64,000 nt of DNA from Martelella radicis (GTDB taxonomy: Bacteria > Pseudomonadota > Alphaproteobacteria > Rhizobiales > Rhizobiaceae). Location of the stretch: positions 176,532 to 240,531 of the forward strand of contig NZ_JACIDZ010000007.1 in the NCBI RefSeq assembly GCF_014196625.1, read 5' to 3'. A program made the translations under genes and the position numbers. Under the pieces are notes generated by a model. That model did not search any database, had not been told where the DNA came from, and was given only the letters and a program-made list of their open reading frames with translations. Shown here in pieces: positions 28,001 to 35,960 of the stretch (position 1 is the stretch's first letter; each line of letters begins with the position of its first letter).

Positions 28001-29862
28001 TCCAGGCGCGTGCTGTCAGCCTCCAGGTCAAAGACGACCGAACCGTCGACCAGAAGTTCCATGTCATGAAGGATCACCTCGACGGGTTCGTCATCGCCCT
28101 GTCTGAGCGCCAGATCGAAGGTGCGTTCGGAGATCACGGTAAAGCCGAGATTTTCCAGAAGCGGCACGCGCCGTGACAGGGCGAGATGACCGCCGGCATG
28201 AAAGATCTTCAGCCGCAGCTCCTCCTCGCCGTCATCATTGACGGGCCGATAGAAGGCGATGCGAATGCCGCTTTCCGCTGCCGATGAAATCAGCGGCAGG
28301 TCGGCAACGGCCGCCTCCGGGGAAAAGGCCTCGTGATAGGCTTCGTTGGCGTCGAAAGCCGGCGCTCCGGGACCGGCGAGCGAGCGGAAATGCTCCGACC
28401 AGTCGGCGGCGAGCTTGCGAACGGCGGCTTCCAGGTCGGCCTGCGGCACCTCGGGCGTCTTCTCCTCGCTGTGGCGGCCGATGATGAACTGGACGCGGGC
28501 CGAGCGGCCTTCCGGAAACGAGGGGTAATAGGCCGAGACATGGCCCTGATAGACCTCGGCGAGATATTCGCCGACCTTCTCCCTGAGGCGCGCATCATAA
28601 AGATTGCGCGGAATATAGACGAGCACGGAGACGAAGCGGTCGAAACCGTCAATCCGGCTCAAGACCCGGATGCGCGGCCGTTCGGCCACATCCATGATCT
28701 GCTCGGCGAACTCGGTAAGCTGAGGGACCGGCACCTGGAACAACTCGTCGCGCGGATAGGATTCAAGAATGTTCTGCAGCATGCGCCCGGCATGGCTCTT
28801 CGGCTCGAAGCCGAAATGGCGCGAGACCTCAGCAAGCTTTGCCCTCAAGAGCGGGATGCGCGCCGCCGACTGGGTGTAGGCGGTGAAGGTGAAGAGGCCG
28901 ACGATGCGCAATTCGCCCACGACCCGGCCATCCTCGCCGAAGCGCTTGACGCCGATGTAATCCATATAGGTGCGGCGGTGGACGATCGAGGTGGTATTGG
29001 CCTTGGTGACCAGAAGCAGTTCCGGACCTTCGAGGAAGGCGAGGATTTCCGGCGTGGAGACAACCGGGTTTGCGCCACGCCGGAGGACCCGCATTTCGGG
29101 ATCGGAGAGAATGCCGATGCTCGAACCCGCCACATGTTCGACCCGGCCGGAGCCGTCCTCTTCCGTGTAGACCAGCTCTCGCATGCCGAGGAAGGTGAAG
29201 TTGCCGTCGCGCAGCCACTCCAGAAAGTGCCTGGTTTCTTCGCCGGACGCCTTCATGCCTTCGGGCGCGCGCGTCTCGATCTCTTTCATCGCCGTTTCGA
29301 GCTTTTCGAGCATGGCCGGCCAGCCGTTCACCGCAAGCCGCACATGGGCCATGACATAATCGAGACGCTCCTTCAGTTGAGCGCGCGCCTCCGGCGAAAG
29401 CGCTGCCACATGCACCTGCACATGGCTGATGCGGTCTTCGGGCGTATGCGCGATCTCGGGCGAAAAGGCCGTAACCGTGCTGCCGGGGGACGCGATCAGG
29501 ATCGGATGCACGGCAAGCAGAATATCGCTGGTGAATTCGCCGATCTCGGCCATCACGGAATCGTAGATGAACGGCATGTTCCGGTCGGTCACCGCGATCA
29601 CGTCTGTCGCGATGCCCGACGGTGCGATGCCGGAGACCGGGCCGACGCTGACGCGCGCCCTGCCGCCCTCGAACGCGCCGACCTCGCGCGCGGCGTGCAC
29701 CGCCGCCTCGGCCAGCATGGCCGCGTCGTAGCGCGCCAGGTCCTCGGGACTTGCCCGTTCGAACATGGAAAAGGGGTTGATGAAAGGCTCGTCGGCGGCA
29801 AGAGCGGCCTTTTCTGCGGCGGCCATCAGGCCCTTGCGCATCTGATCGGCTTTGTTTTCCAT
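25075..29862 (-). CDS. gdhB: Large (180-kDa type) NAD-specific glutamate dehydrogenase
   Basis: The protein has about 1595 residues, the size of the bacterial L_180 class. The start at 29862 (MENKADQMRKGLMAA) is preferred because GGAGGAAAC precedes it; an in-frame start 45 bases upstream lacks this. The N-terminal 700 residues hold ACT-like regulatory repeats. The catalytic domain follows, with LRWSDRGQDYRTEVLGLVK, the lysine-bearing KNAVIVPVGAKGGFY, GTATFSDTANALAQE and VVGVGDMSGDVFGNGML. It converts glutamate to 2-oxoglutarate and ammonia for carbon use. No mobile or truncated segments are seen. Confidence 0.96.
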   Translation of the reverse strand: MENKADQMRKGLMAAAEKAALAADEPFINPFSMFERASPEDLARYDAAMLAEAAVHAAREVGAFEGGRARVSVGPVSGIAPSGIATDVIAVTDRNMPFIYDSVMAEIGEFTSDILLAVHPILIASPGSTVTAFSPEIAHTPEDRISHVQVHVAALSPEARAQLKERLDYVMAHVRLAVNGWPAMLEKLETAMKEIETRAPEGMKASGEETRHFLEWLRDGNFTFLGMRELVYTEEDGSGRVEHVAGSSIGILSDPEMRVLRRGANPVVSTPEILAFLEGPELLLVTKANTTSIVHRRTYMDYIGVKRFGEDGRVVGELRIVGLFTFTAYTQSAARIPLLRAKLAEVSRHFGFEPKSHAGRMLQNILESYPRDELFQVPVPQLTEFAEQIMDVAERPRIRVLSRIDGFDRFVSVLVYIPRNLYDARLREKVGEYLAEVYQGHVSAYYPSFPEGRSARVQFIIGRHSEEKTPEVPQADLEAAVRKLAADWSEHFRSLAGPGAPAFDANEAYHEAFSPEAAVADLPLISSAAESGIRIAFYRPVNDDGEEELRLKIFHAGGHLALSRRVPLLENLGFTVISERTFDLALRQGDDEPVEVILHDMELLVDGSVVFDLEADSTRLEEAFAAAFTGSVDNDSFNRLVLLAGLDVRQVNVLRAYAHYLRQAGVNFTADYVAQSLCLYPVIARALFLMFRTAFEPALSDRERAVGLESARGTISEGLQGVPNLDDDRILRLFVKLVDATLRTNYFQTDENGGPRPNLAFKFASRALAILPEPRPFREIFLYGPEVEGVHLRFGKVARGGLRWSDRGQDYRTEVLGLVKAQQVKNAVIVPVGAKGGFYPKRLPAGGSREDVFNAGREAYKSYIRTLLSITDNIEDGVVIPPADTVRCDDDDPYFVVAADKGTATFSDTANALAQEADFWLDDAFASGGSAGYDHKKMGITARGAWEAVKRHFREMNIDIQKTPFTVVGVGDMSGDVFGNGMLLSEQIRLVGAFDHRDIFIDPDPDPARSFAERKRLFDLPRSSWQDYDRSLMSEGGMIISRREKAVKLTPQAASAIGLAEGEYPPFDIISAILKAKADLLWFGGIGTYVKARGEANAEVGDRGNDPIRINAEDLRVQVIGEGANLGVTQKGRIAFGLKGGRCNSDAIDNSAGVNCSDVEVNIKIALASAMRAGRLSREDRDVLLAEMTEAVAGIVLENNYLQTLAISLSNEAGLTSMLSLSRMMEVLEKDGHLDRTVETLPDDEALRARRQSDRGLTRAEIGVLLSYGKIVLFDQLLESDLPDDPYMEPMLYGYFPARMRETYAEDIGAHRLRREIIATRLANDVINRGGPEFVINACDMTAATPAEVVKAAIIARDGFGMDSLWESVHALDGRIDGRTQNAIYTQLGYLFSILTHLLIRNGLAEGDIADAVERLQGAFGTFEAGIADLLPDARAEWLADQEEGWRKAGVPDELAASLARHLAMMFVPEALQIASRSGRSLERAADAYFSVTKLFHVSPLLSVAARMKPSDFYDSLALARSMDQISASRRDLAANALIGHGEAENAVVAWREAHAARVQQVAEQLERLARSGEPSIAKTTVAAGLLNDLARDLS

Positions 29863-30074
29863 GTTTCCTCCAGCGTGTTCTTGTTTGTCAGGCACCTGGG
29901 GCAGCATTCGCAGCCGCCTTCTTGTCCCGGAACGCTCCGACCTTTAACGTCGCCGTCATGACACTGGCTTGACAGCGCCCTCCAATAGGCGATTTAGAGC
30001 GTAAATGAGGCAAATGGCAAAACATTTCCGCTTTTTTGATCGCATTGGTTGCACATCCCGACCGAGGACCTGAA

Positions 30075-30950
30075 ATGACAGCACAAACCGGCGCGGTTAT
30101 CGCCATCTCCAGCCACGTCATGCGCGGCGCCGTGGGCAATCGCGCCATCGTCTTCGCCCTTGAAACGCTCGGGCGCGCCTGCTGGTCGGTCCCCACCGTC
30201 GTCCTGCCCTATCATCCGGGCCATGGAGTGTCCACCCGGCTGAGCTTTGATGAGGACGGCTTCTCTTCCGCGCTCGGGCAGCTCAGCGCAAGCCGATGGC
30301 GCGGCGAGGTTTCTGCCGTCATCAGCGGCTATATCGCCGGCCCGCGACAGGCAGAGACCATCGCATCGCTGGTCAGGAACCTGAAGGCGGACAATCCCGA
30401 GATCACCTATCTCTGCGATCCGGTGAGCGGCGACGAGAACGGGCTCTACGTGCCGGAGGAGACCGCCGCCGCCATTCGCGACCAACTTCTGCCGCTCGCC
30501 GATATCGCCACGCCGAACCGGTTCGAACTCTCTTGGCTGACCGGACGCGCCATCTCCGACAACAGCGCGGCCGTGGATGCCGCCCTTGCGCTCGGCCCCC
30601 GCGAGGTGGTGGTCACCTCCGCACAGGCCCTGATCCGCGACGGGGTGGCAGCGCTTTACGTGGATGAAAGGCAGGCGGTGCTAGCCGAGCACGGACGGCT
30701 TGAAAACCCGCCCAACGGACTTGGCGACCTGTTCTCCGCGCTCTATCTTGCGCAAAGGCTTGCTGCGCTTCCTCCGAGCGAAGCACTGGAGAAAGCGACC
30801 GCTTCGGTCTACGAGGTTCTGGCGCGCGCCGTGCGGGAGGGTGCCGACGAGCTGCAGCTTGAACGCAATACGACCAGTTTCGCGGCCCCGTTCGCAAAAG
30901 TTGGCATCCGTCAATTGATGCATCCGGCCCGGCGACGTAGAAGAAAATGA
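30075..30950 (+). CDS. pdxY: Pyridoxal kinase
   Basis: The protein has 291 residues from the ATG at 30075 (MTAQTGAVIAISSHVMRGAVG), with GAGGACCTGAA before it. The ribokinase-like fold is shown by SSHVMRGAVGNRA, VLPYHPGHG, TYLCDPVSGDENGLYVPEET and TPNRFELSWLTG. The anion-hole region is NPPNGLGDLFSALYLAQ. It phosphorylates B6 vitamers to make pyridoxal phosphate. The usual catalytic GTGD is seen as NGLGD, and the aspartate is kept. It is divergent from the glutamate dehydrogenase gene. Confidence 0.9.
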   Translation: MTAQTGAVIAISSHVMRGAVGNRAIVFALETLGRACWSVPTVVLPYHPGHGVSTRLSFDEDGFSSALGQLSASRWRGEVSAVISGYIAGPRQAETIASLVRNLKADNPEITYLCDPVSGDENGLYVPEETAAAIRDQLLPLADIATPNRFELSWLTGRAISDNSAAVDAALALGPREVVVTSAQALIRDGVAALYVDERQAVLAEHGRLENPPNGLGDLFSALYLAQRLAALPPSEALEKATASVYEVLARAVREGADELQLERNTTSFAAPFAKVGIRQLMHPARRRRRK

Positions 30951-30987
30951 TGCGCGGCGATGCGCGAAAGCATGAGGATGAAGACAG

Positions 30988-31626
30988 ATGGATGCGTTCC
31001 CCAAATCCCTTCTCGACGGCTACAAGAATTTCATGTCCGGGCGCTATGTCGAAGAGCGCGCGCGCTACAGGACGCTTGCCGAAGAGGGGCAGAAACCGCA
31101 GACACTCGTGATTGCCTGCTGCGATTCCCGCGCGGCACCCGAGACGATCTTCAATGCCCGGCCGGGCGAGCTCTTCGTGGTGCGCAACGTCGCCAACATG
31201 GTGCCGCCCTATGAGCCGGATGGCCAGCACCACGGCACATCGGCGGCGCTTGAATTCGCGGTCGAAGGGCTGAAGGTCAAGAATATCGTGGTGCTCGGCC
31301 ATGGCCGCTGCGGCGGCATTCACGCGGCACTTTCTCCGGATGCCGAACCTCTTTCACCCGGTGACTTCATCGGCAAGTGGACGACGCTGCTGAAGCCCGC
31401 CGCCGAGCAGATCAATTCCAATTCCAACATGACCGCCGGCGAACGGCAGACGGCGCTGGAACGCATCTCGATCCGCAATTCGCTTGCCAATCTGCGCTCC
31501 TTCCCCAATATCGCGGCGGCGGAAAAACAGGGCAAGCTGAAGCTCTGCGGCGCCTGGTTCGACATTTCCTCCGGGGAATTGTGGGTGATGGACAACAAAA
31601 CCGGCGACTTCACCCGTCCAGACTGA
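30988..31626 (+). CDS. Beta-class carbonic anhydrase
   Basis: The protein has 212 residues. The zinc site is Cys45 in CCDSR (residues 44-48, with the Asp46/Arg48 dyad), His105 and Cys108 in VLGHGRCGGI. ELFVVRNVANMVPP and the middle SIRNSLANLRSFP follow the plant-type beta-CA pattern. It interconverts CO2 and bicarbonate in the cytoplasm, supplying bicarbonate to carboxylases. It begins 37 bases after the pyridoxal kinase stop, so the two may be cotranscribed. A GC-rich hairpin lies downstream (31652-31670). Confidence 0.95.
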   Translation: MDAFPKSLLDGYKNFMSGRYVEERARYRTLAEEGQKPQTLVIACCDSRAAPETIFNARPGELFVVRNVANMVPPYEPDGQHHGTSAALEFAVEGLKVKNIVVLGHGRCGGIHAALSPDAEPLSPGDFIGKWTTLLKPAAEQINSNSNMTAGERQTALERISIRNSLANLRSFPNIAAAEKQGKLKLCGAWFDISSGELWVMDNKTGDFTRPD

Positions 31627-31651
31627 AGCCAGGACAACCCGCTTGCCTCAA

Positions 31652-31670
31652 CCCCGGCCCCGAGCCGGGG
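31652..31670. repeat. GC-rich palindrome
   Basis: CCCCGGC and GCCGGGG arms surround a CCCGA loop. It lies 26 bases after the carbonic anhydrase stop, without a T-tract. Similar GC hairpins occur at 39214-39230 (CCCCGG/CCGGGG) and 40245-40262 (CCCGGAC/GTCCGGG). It may be a terminator or one copy of a dispersed palindromic repeat. Confidence 0.5.
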
Positions 31671-31710
31671 ATCGCGCCACCGGATAATTTCGGAATACCG
31701 GGCGGCCGGC

Positions 31711-32151
31711 TCAGCGCCTGACGTCATCCTCGTCAGCGCTCTCCTCGATCCGTTCCATATCGTCATCCGAGAGCCCGAAATGATGGCCGATCTCGTGGAT
31801 CAGGACGTGGGTGACGATATCGCCGAGCGTCTCTTCGTTCTCCGCCCAGTAATCGAGGATCGGGCGGCGATAGAGCGTGATGCGGTTGACCATTTCTCCG
31901 GTTTCCATGGTGAAGCGCTCGGAAATGCCGCGCCCCTCGAACAGGCCGAGAAGGTCGAAGGGCGTTTCGAGCGCCATGTCCTCGAACACATCATCGCTCG
32001 GGAAGTCAGCGATTTCGACGACGAGATCACCAGTCAGCGCGCGAAAAGGCTCGGGCAATTTGGCGTAGGCCTCGATTGCCAGGGATTCGATTGCCTCAAG
32101 GCTCGGGGCGTGGCGCCCCTGCCAGTCTTCGCTTTTGTTCATACGCGCCAT
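31711..32151 (-). CDS. Small zincin-like metallopeptidase family protein
   Basis: The protein has 146 residues from the ATG at 32151 (MARMNKSEDWQGRHAP), with GGAGCAGAA as ribosome site. The conserved zinc motif is THVLIHEIGHHFGLSDDDME near residue 120. Upstream, the family features VEIADFPSDDV, DLLGLFEGRG and ITLYRRPILDYW are present. This family (DUF1025/metallopeptidase, PF06262) is widespread, and its physiological substrate is not known to me. The C-terminus is strongly acidic. Confidence 0.88.
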   Translation of the reverse strand: MARMNKSEDWQGRHAPSLEAIESLAIEAYAKLPEPFRALTGDLVVEIADFPSDDVFEDMALETPFDLLGLFEGRGISERFTMETGEMVNRITLYRRPILDYWAENEETLGDIVTHVLIHEIGHHFGLSDDDMERIEESADEDDVRR

Positions 32152-32492
32152 TTCTGCTCCTTCGTCCGGCCCATATAGGCCTTTTTGACGCGCATTTCGA
32201 GAAAAGAATACGAAGCCTCGCCGCCCGCCCGTGCCGGGAAAGAGGCACTGGCGCAGCAGGCCTCTGCCGGCAGCAGGCGCACCGCCCCGCCTCGAGCCGA
32301 TCACGCGGCCGGTCCGCCATGATTTCAGGGGTCAGCCCGCCCTTTCGCCCCGGCTGCAAAATTGCGCCAAACCTGCTTGACACACATTGGCGAAGGCCCT
32401 AAGAACGCCCCGTCCCGCGCGGCGATCAACCGCCCGGGAACAGCGTCCTTCACTCTGCCGCAAGCGGCAGACTTGAAATGAAGGTCCGGGTT
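32152..32492. other. Noncoding stretch upstream of tRNA-Met
   Basis: This is 341 bases without a convincing gene. It should contain the promoters of the minus-strand metallopeptidase gene and of the tRNA. I found no convincing hairpin, repeat or RNA element, and the open frames crossing it have no family similarity and no ribosome site. Confidence 0.5.
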
Positions 32493-32569
32493 GGCGGGGT
32501 AGCTCAGGTGGTTAGAGCAGCGGAATCATAATCCGCGTGTCGGGGGTTCAAGTCCCTCTCCCGCTACCA
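32493..32569 (+). tRNA. tRNA-Met (CAT)
   Basis: This is a 77-base cloverleaf with encoded CCA. The acceptor stem is GGCGGGG/TCCCGCT with G-U pairs, followed by a D-arm AGCTCAGGTGGTTAGAGCA. The anticodon stem GCGGA/TCCGC encloses the loop ATCATAA, giving anticodon CAT. The T-arm GGGGGTTCAAGTCCCTC is normal. The sequence matches the elongator Met type as I recall it for alphaproteobacteria; Ile-CAT (lysidine) is less likely. Confidence 0.95.
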
Positions 32570-32694
32570 ACTCCTCCTTGATCAGGTTCCTGATAGACCT
32601 TCCATCAAAGAAAAGACTTTTGCCTGGTTTAGATCCGCGTTGGCGGCCATCCCGGAAAGGCCCGGCAGACTCTCGTCCACCGGGCTTTCATGTG

Positions 32695-33222
32695 TCACCG
32701 GGACAATTCCATTCCGAACAGGGAGCGATGTAACAAGCCGGCATCTTCGGCCGTCAAGAGGTCGATGCCGGTAGCCTCGATGCACTTCCAGCGCTTCCCA
32801 TCCATCGCCAGAGACCGTTCGAAGATCGCGAGGATCTCGTCGCAGTCATCATCGGCGGCGATGCGGTTGATGTTGACCATACCGCACCCAAGGCAGGTAT
32901 GGACCAGCATCACATCGCCGAGGCGCTCCCTCCCATATTTGTCGAAGCCGTTCTTTTTCCAGGTCAGGCCGACCGGCGCCATGCGGGCATGGCAGTCGGA
33001 GGCGCGGTTGCCGGGTTTCGTGTCGACATGGAGCGAATGGAGGCAATGCGGACAGTGGTTGCGGTGAACCGTGCCCATTTCGGGCGTCGGAAACACCATC
33101 TGTCTGCAATGGGCACAGCGGAACGCGCTGTCGGCCGCATGCCATCGATTGTTCTTGTGCTTGTCGCGTTTGTGGCCGGTGCGGAAGGAATTCCGCCCGT
33201 CATAGTCGTCGTCGTAACGCAT
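32695..33222 (-). CDS. RNHCP-domain zinc-ribbon protein
   Basis: The protein has about 175 residues from the ATG at 33222 (MRYDDDYDGRNSFRTGHKRD). It carries the naming motif RNHCPHCLHSLHVD at about residues 53-66. An upstream CAHCRQ pair and the later TCLGCGMVNINRIAADDDC complete several CxxC knuckles, so it should bind zinc. The N-terminal 30 residues are Asp- and Arg/Lys-rich. The function of the family is unknown. It stands alone, downstream of tRNA-Met on the opposite strand. Confidence 0.8.
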   Translation of the reverse strand: MRYDDDYDGRNSFRTGHKRDKHKNNRWHAADSAFRCAHCRQMVFPTPEMGTVHRNHCPHCLHSLHVDTKPGNRASDCHARMAPVGLTWKKNGFDKYGRERLGDVMLVHTCLGCGMVNINRIAADDDCDEILAIFERSLAMDGKRWKCIEATGIDLLTAEDAGLLHRSLFGMELSR

Positions 33223-33676
33223 TTGGTCTTGCCGTAGATCTTCCGGGAGAAGACATGGCAGGACAAAATCTCGGTTTCGGTCTTGAAGAGATTTCGCTGC
33301 CAGCAAGATCGGCCGGTGCTGACAGCGGCACGTTTTTTTCAAAAGCGGCTGTTCAGCGCACAGGACGACCGTTCCGCAAGGGCTCCATCTGGAAGGCCGA
33401 TGCGGCGCTGGCTACAATCTCCATGCTTAGGCAGCTTGACAAAAAACAACCTGTATATGTGTTTCGACGGGCGTCTTCTACGCCTATGGCGGGTAAAAGG
33501 CAAGCAAGTTTCCTCATCGTCGAACGACGAAGGATATGGCCGCCGCCCATGCTTCGCGATTGCAGTTTCGCGCCTCGACAGCCATTGCCAAGGCCGGAAA
33601 AATGCGGCTCACTACAGGTAAGTCCGCACCGATCAAAAAAGCGCGGGCGAATGACCAGGAATAACGGGAACAGACA
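33223..33676. other. Intergenic region before the hydroxyproline cluster
   Basis: This is 454 bases. A plus-strand frame spans 33255-33680, but its translation is Arg/Pro/Ser-rich, has no family similarity and runs into the next gene, so I do not call it. The region must hold the promoter of the 33677-38030 operon. TTGACA occurs at 33438-33443, but no well-spaced -10 follows. There is no regulator gene beside it. Confidence 0.45.
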
Positions 33677-34927
33677 ATGAAATCCGAAAAGCGGCTGGAC
33701 GCAGTCGTCATCGGCGGCGGGATCATCGGCGCCATGGCCGCGCGCCATCTTCTGGCCGCAGGCCGCAGGATAACCATCATCGAGCGCGATCACGTGGCGG
33801 CCGGCGCAAGCGCGGGCAATGCCGGCATCCTGGCCTTTCCCGAAATCATTCCCATCGCCGCCCCCGGCGTGATCTGGAAAGCGCCGCGATGGCTTCTCGA
33901 TCCGCTTGGCCCGCTCGCCATTCGCCCGGCCTATGCCGCACGGCTGGCGCCCTGGTTCTGGCGTTTTCTCAAGGCCAGCAACCAGCGCCATTTTCACCAC
34001 GCCATCGGCGTTCATACCGCACTGATGCGGTTGACGGCTTGCGAATATGAGAAGCTTCGCGACGATGAAACGCTTGCCTCCTTCATCGTGAAAACCGGCA
34101 CGCTTGACCTTTACGACAGCGCGACGACCATTGCTGCGGCCATGCCCGAATGGGAACACAAGGCCGAGGCCGGAGCGCGTTTCCGCCGCGTCGGGCGGGC
34201 AGAGATCGAGGAACTGCAGCCCGGCCTTGCGCCGCAATTCGCCCATGCGTTCTTCTCCGACGATGGTCTGCAGATCGCCGATCCGGCCGGGTTCACCCGG
34301 GCGGTTGCCGAAACGGCGCTTGGCGAGGGCGCGGTTTTGGAAAGAGCCGAGGTCCTGGCCCTAGCGCCCAAAGATGACGGCGTCGTCCTGCTGCTTTCCG
34401 GCGGGCGCACCCTGGCGGCGCAGAACGCGGTGGTCGCCTGCGGGGCCTGGTCGAGGCGGCTTGCCGCAAGCCTCGGCGAGGCCATTCCGCTCGACACCGA
34501 GCGCGGCTACAACACGACATTGCCGAAAACCGCCTTCCCGCTCAGGCGCCAGCTTTATTTCAACGATCATGGCTTCGTCGTCACGCCGCTTGCCGATGGC
34601 ATCCGCGTCGGCGGCGCGGTCGAGTTCGGCGGGTTGAACCTGCCGCCGGACTATCGCCGCGCGGACGCGCTGCTGACCCGGGCCAAGGGCTTCCTGCCCG
34701 CGCTTGAAACCGAAGGCGGCACGCAATGGATGGGCTTTCGCCCCTCGACGCCGGATTGCCTGCCCGTAATTGCGCGTTCGAATGCCGCGCCGGGCGTGAT
34801 CTATGCCTTCGGCCATGGCCATCTCGGCCTCACCCAGTCGGCGGCGACGGGACGCCTGGTTGCCGAGCTTGCGGAAAACAGGCCCCCTTCGATCGACCTT
34901 CAGCCGCTGCGGGCCGACCGGTTCTGA
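33677..34927 (+). CDS. FAD-dependent D-amino acid dehydrogenase (probable D-hydroxyproline dehydrogenase)
   Basis: The protein has 416 residues of the DadA/DAO family. The FAD-binding Rossmann motif is DAVVIGGGIIGAMAARHL at the N-terminus. VAAGASAGNAGILAFPE follows, and the C-terminal FAD contact is GVIYAFGHGHLGLTQSA. In hydroxyproline breakdown this enzyme oxidises cis-4-hydroxy-D-proline to pyrroline-4-hydroxy-2-carboxylate. The assignment rests on context: the next genes encode a DapA-like deaminase and a hydroxyproline epimerase. On sequence alone, a general D-amino acid dehydrogenase is equally possible. It is first in a four-gene plus-strand unit. Confidence 0.85.
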   Translation: MKSEKRLDAVVIGGGIIGAMAARHLLAAGRRITIIERDHVAAGASAGNAGILAFPEIIPIAAPGVIWKAPRWLLDPLGPLAIRPAYAARLAPWFWRFLKASNQRHFHHAIGVHTALMRLTACEYEKLRDDETLASFIVKTGTLDLYDSATTIAAAMPEWEHKAEAGARFRRVGRAEIEELQPGLAPQFAHAFFSDDGLQIADPAGFTRAVAETALGEGAVLERAEVLALAPKDDGVVLLLSGGRTLAAQNAVVACGAWSRRLAASLGEAIPLDTERGYNTTLPKTAFPLRRQLYFNDHGFVVTPLADGIRVGGAVEFGGLNLPPDYRRADALLTRAKGFLPALETEGGTQWMGFRPSTPDCLPVIARSNAAPGVIYAFGHGHLGLTQSAATGRLVAELAENRPPSIDLQPLRADRF

Positions 34928-35010
34928 GCGCCCGGCCGGTTTCCCATCGGCTTGCGGGCCGCAACCAGCCTGCCTAGACTGGCCGCACATGCGACAAAGG
35001 AGTTTAAATC

Positions 35011-35922
35011 ATGAGCACCGGATGGCACGGTGTCTTTCCCGCCGTCACGACCCAGTTCAAGGATGATCTGTCGATCGACTACGACGCCACGCAGCGCGTC
35101 CAGAACGCCCTGATCTATGATGGCGTCAACGGACTGATCGTGCTCGGCACGTGCGGGGAGAACAACTCCCTTGACGCTGACGAAAAGCGCAAGGTGCTCG
35201 CCGGCGCAGTCGAGGTCGCAAAAGGCCGGGTGCCGGTCATCACCGGCGTTTCCGAATTCGACACCCGCCGGGCATCAACCTATGCAAGGGACGCGGAGGA
35301 AATCGGCGCCCACGGGCTGATGGTGCTGCCGGCCATGGTCTATGTCCCTAAACCTGCCGAACTCGTCGCCCATTTCAGGACCGTCGCGGACGCCACGCAC
35401 CTGCCGATCATGCTCTACAACAATCCCCCCGCCTACCGCGTCAACATCGACATCGGCGTGCTGGAGGCTTTGGCTGACGTCGAAAATATCAAGGCGGTCA
35501 AGGAGAGCGCGCCGGATTCGCGCCGCTTCACCGATCTGCTGAACGCCTTCGGCGCTCGTTTCGAACTCTTCGCCGGACTGGACGATGTGGCGCTCGAAGG
35601 GCTGATGATGGGCGCAAAGGGCTGGGTCTCCGGTCTTGCCAGCGCCTTTCCGGAAGAATCCATCGCGCTCGTTGCAGCCTTCGAAAATGGCGATTTCGAA
35701 GAGGCGCGCCGTATCTATCGCTGGTTCATGCCGCTCCTGCATCTCGATGCCGAACACGACCTTGTGCAGACGATCAAGCTCGCAGAACAGATCATGGGGC
35801 GCGGCAGCGAGCGGGTGCGCATGCCGCGCATGGCGCTTGAAGGGGAGCGCCGGGCGGAGATCATCGCCATGGTCGAAACGGCCGCCGCAACGCGCCCCTG
35901 CGGCAAACGAAAGGCCGCCTAA
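35011..35922 (+). CDS. DapA-family enzyme, probable pyrroline-4-hydroxy-2-carboxylate deaminase
   Basis: The protein has 303 residues with an AAGGAG ribosome site. It is a class I aldolase of the DHDPS family. It has GTCGENNSLDADEK (the GTxGE motif), the catalytic tyrosine in PIMLYNNPPAYRV and the Schiff-base lysine in IKAVKESAPDSRR. True DapA is essential and usually stands elsewhere. Here, next to a hydroxyproline epimerase and a FAD oxidase, the likely reaction is deamination of pyrroline-4-hydroxy-2-carboxylate to 2-oxoglutarate semialdehyde. The dehydrogenase needed for the final step is not in the window. Confidence 0.85.
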   Translation: MSTGWHGVFPAVTTQFKDDLSIDYDATQRVQNALIYDGVNGLIVLGTCGENNSLDADEKRKVLAGAVEVAKGRVPVITGVSEFDTRRASTYARDAEEIGAHGLMVLPAMVYVPKPAELVAHFRTVADATHLPIMLYNNPPAYRVNIDIGVLEALADVENIKAVKESAPDSRRFTDLLNAFGARFELFAGLDDVALEGLMMGAKGWVSGLASAFPEESIALVAAFENGDFEEARRIYRWFMPLLHLDAEHDLVQTIKLAEQIMGRGSERVRMPRMALEGERRAEIIAMVETAAATRPCGKRKAA

Positions 35923-35960
35923 ATTCGTATTTCTTGGGGCCCGGAGGCCGAACGCAACAG

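Noticed and set aside
32493..32569. tRNA-Met as an integration site for the island
   Set aside because: The tRNA is 18 kb from the integrase, there is no integrase beside it, and I saw no repeat of its 3' end near the island.
33255..33680. Plus-strand frame of 141 codons before the hydroxyproline cluster
   Set aside because: Low-complexity Arg/Pro/Ser translation, no ribosome site, and it overlaps the start of the next gene.
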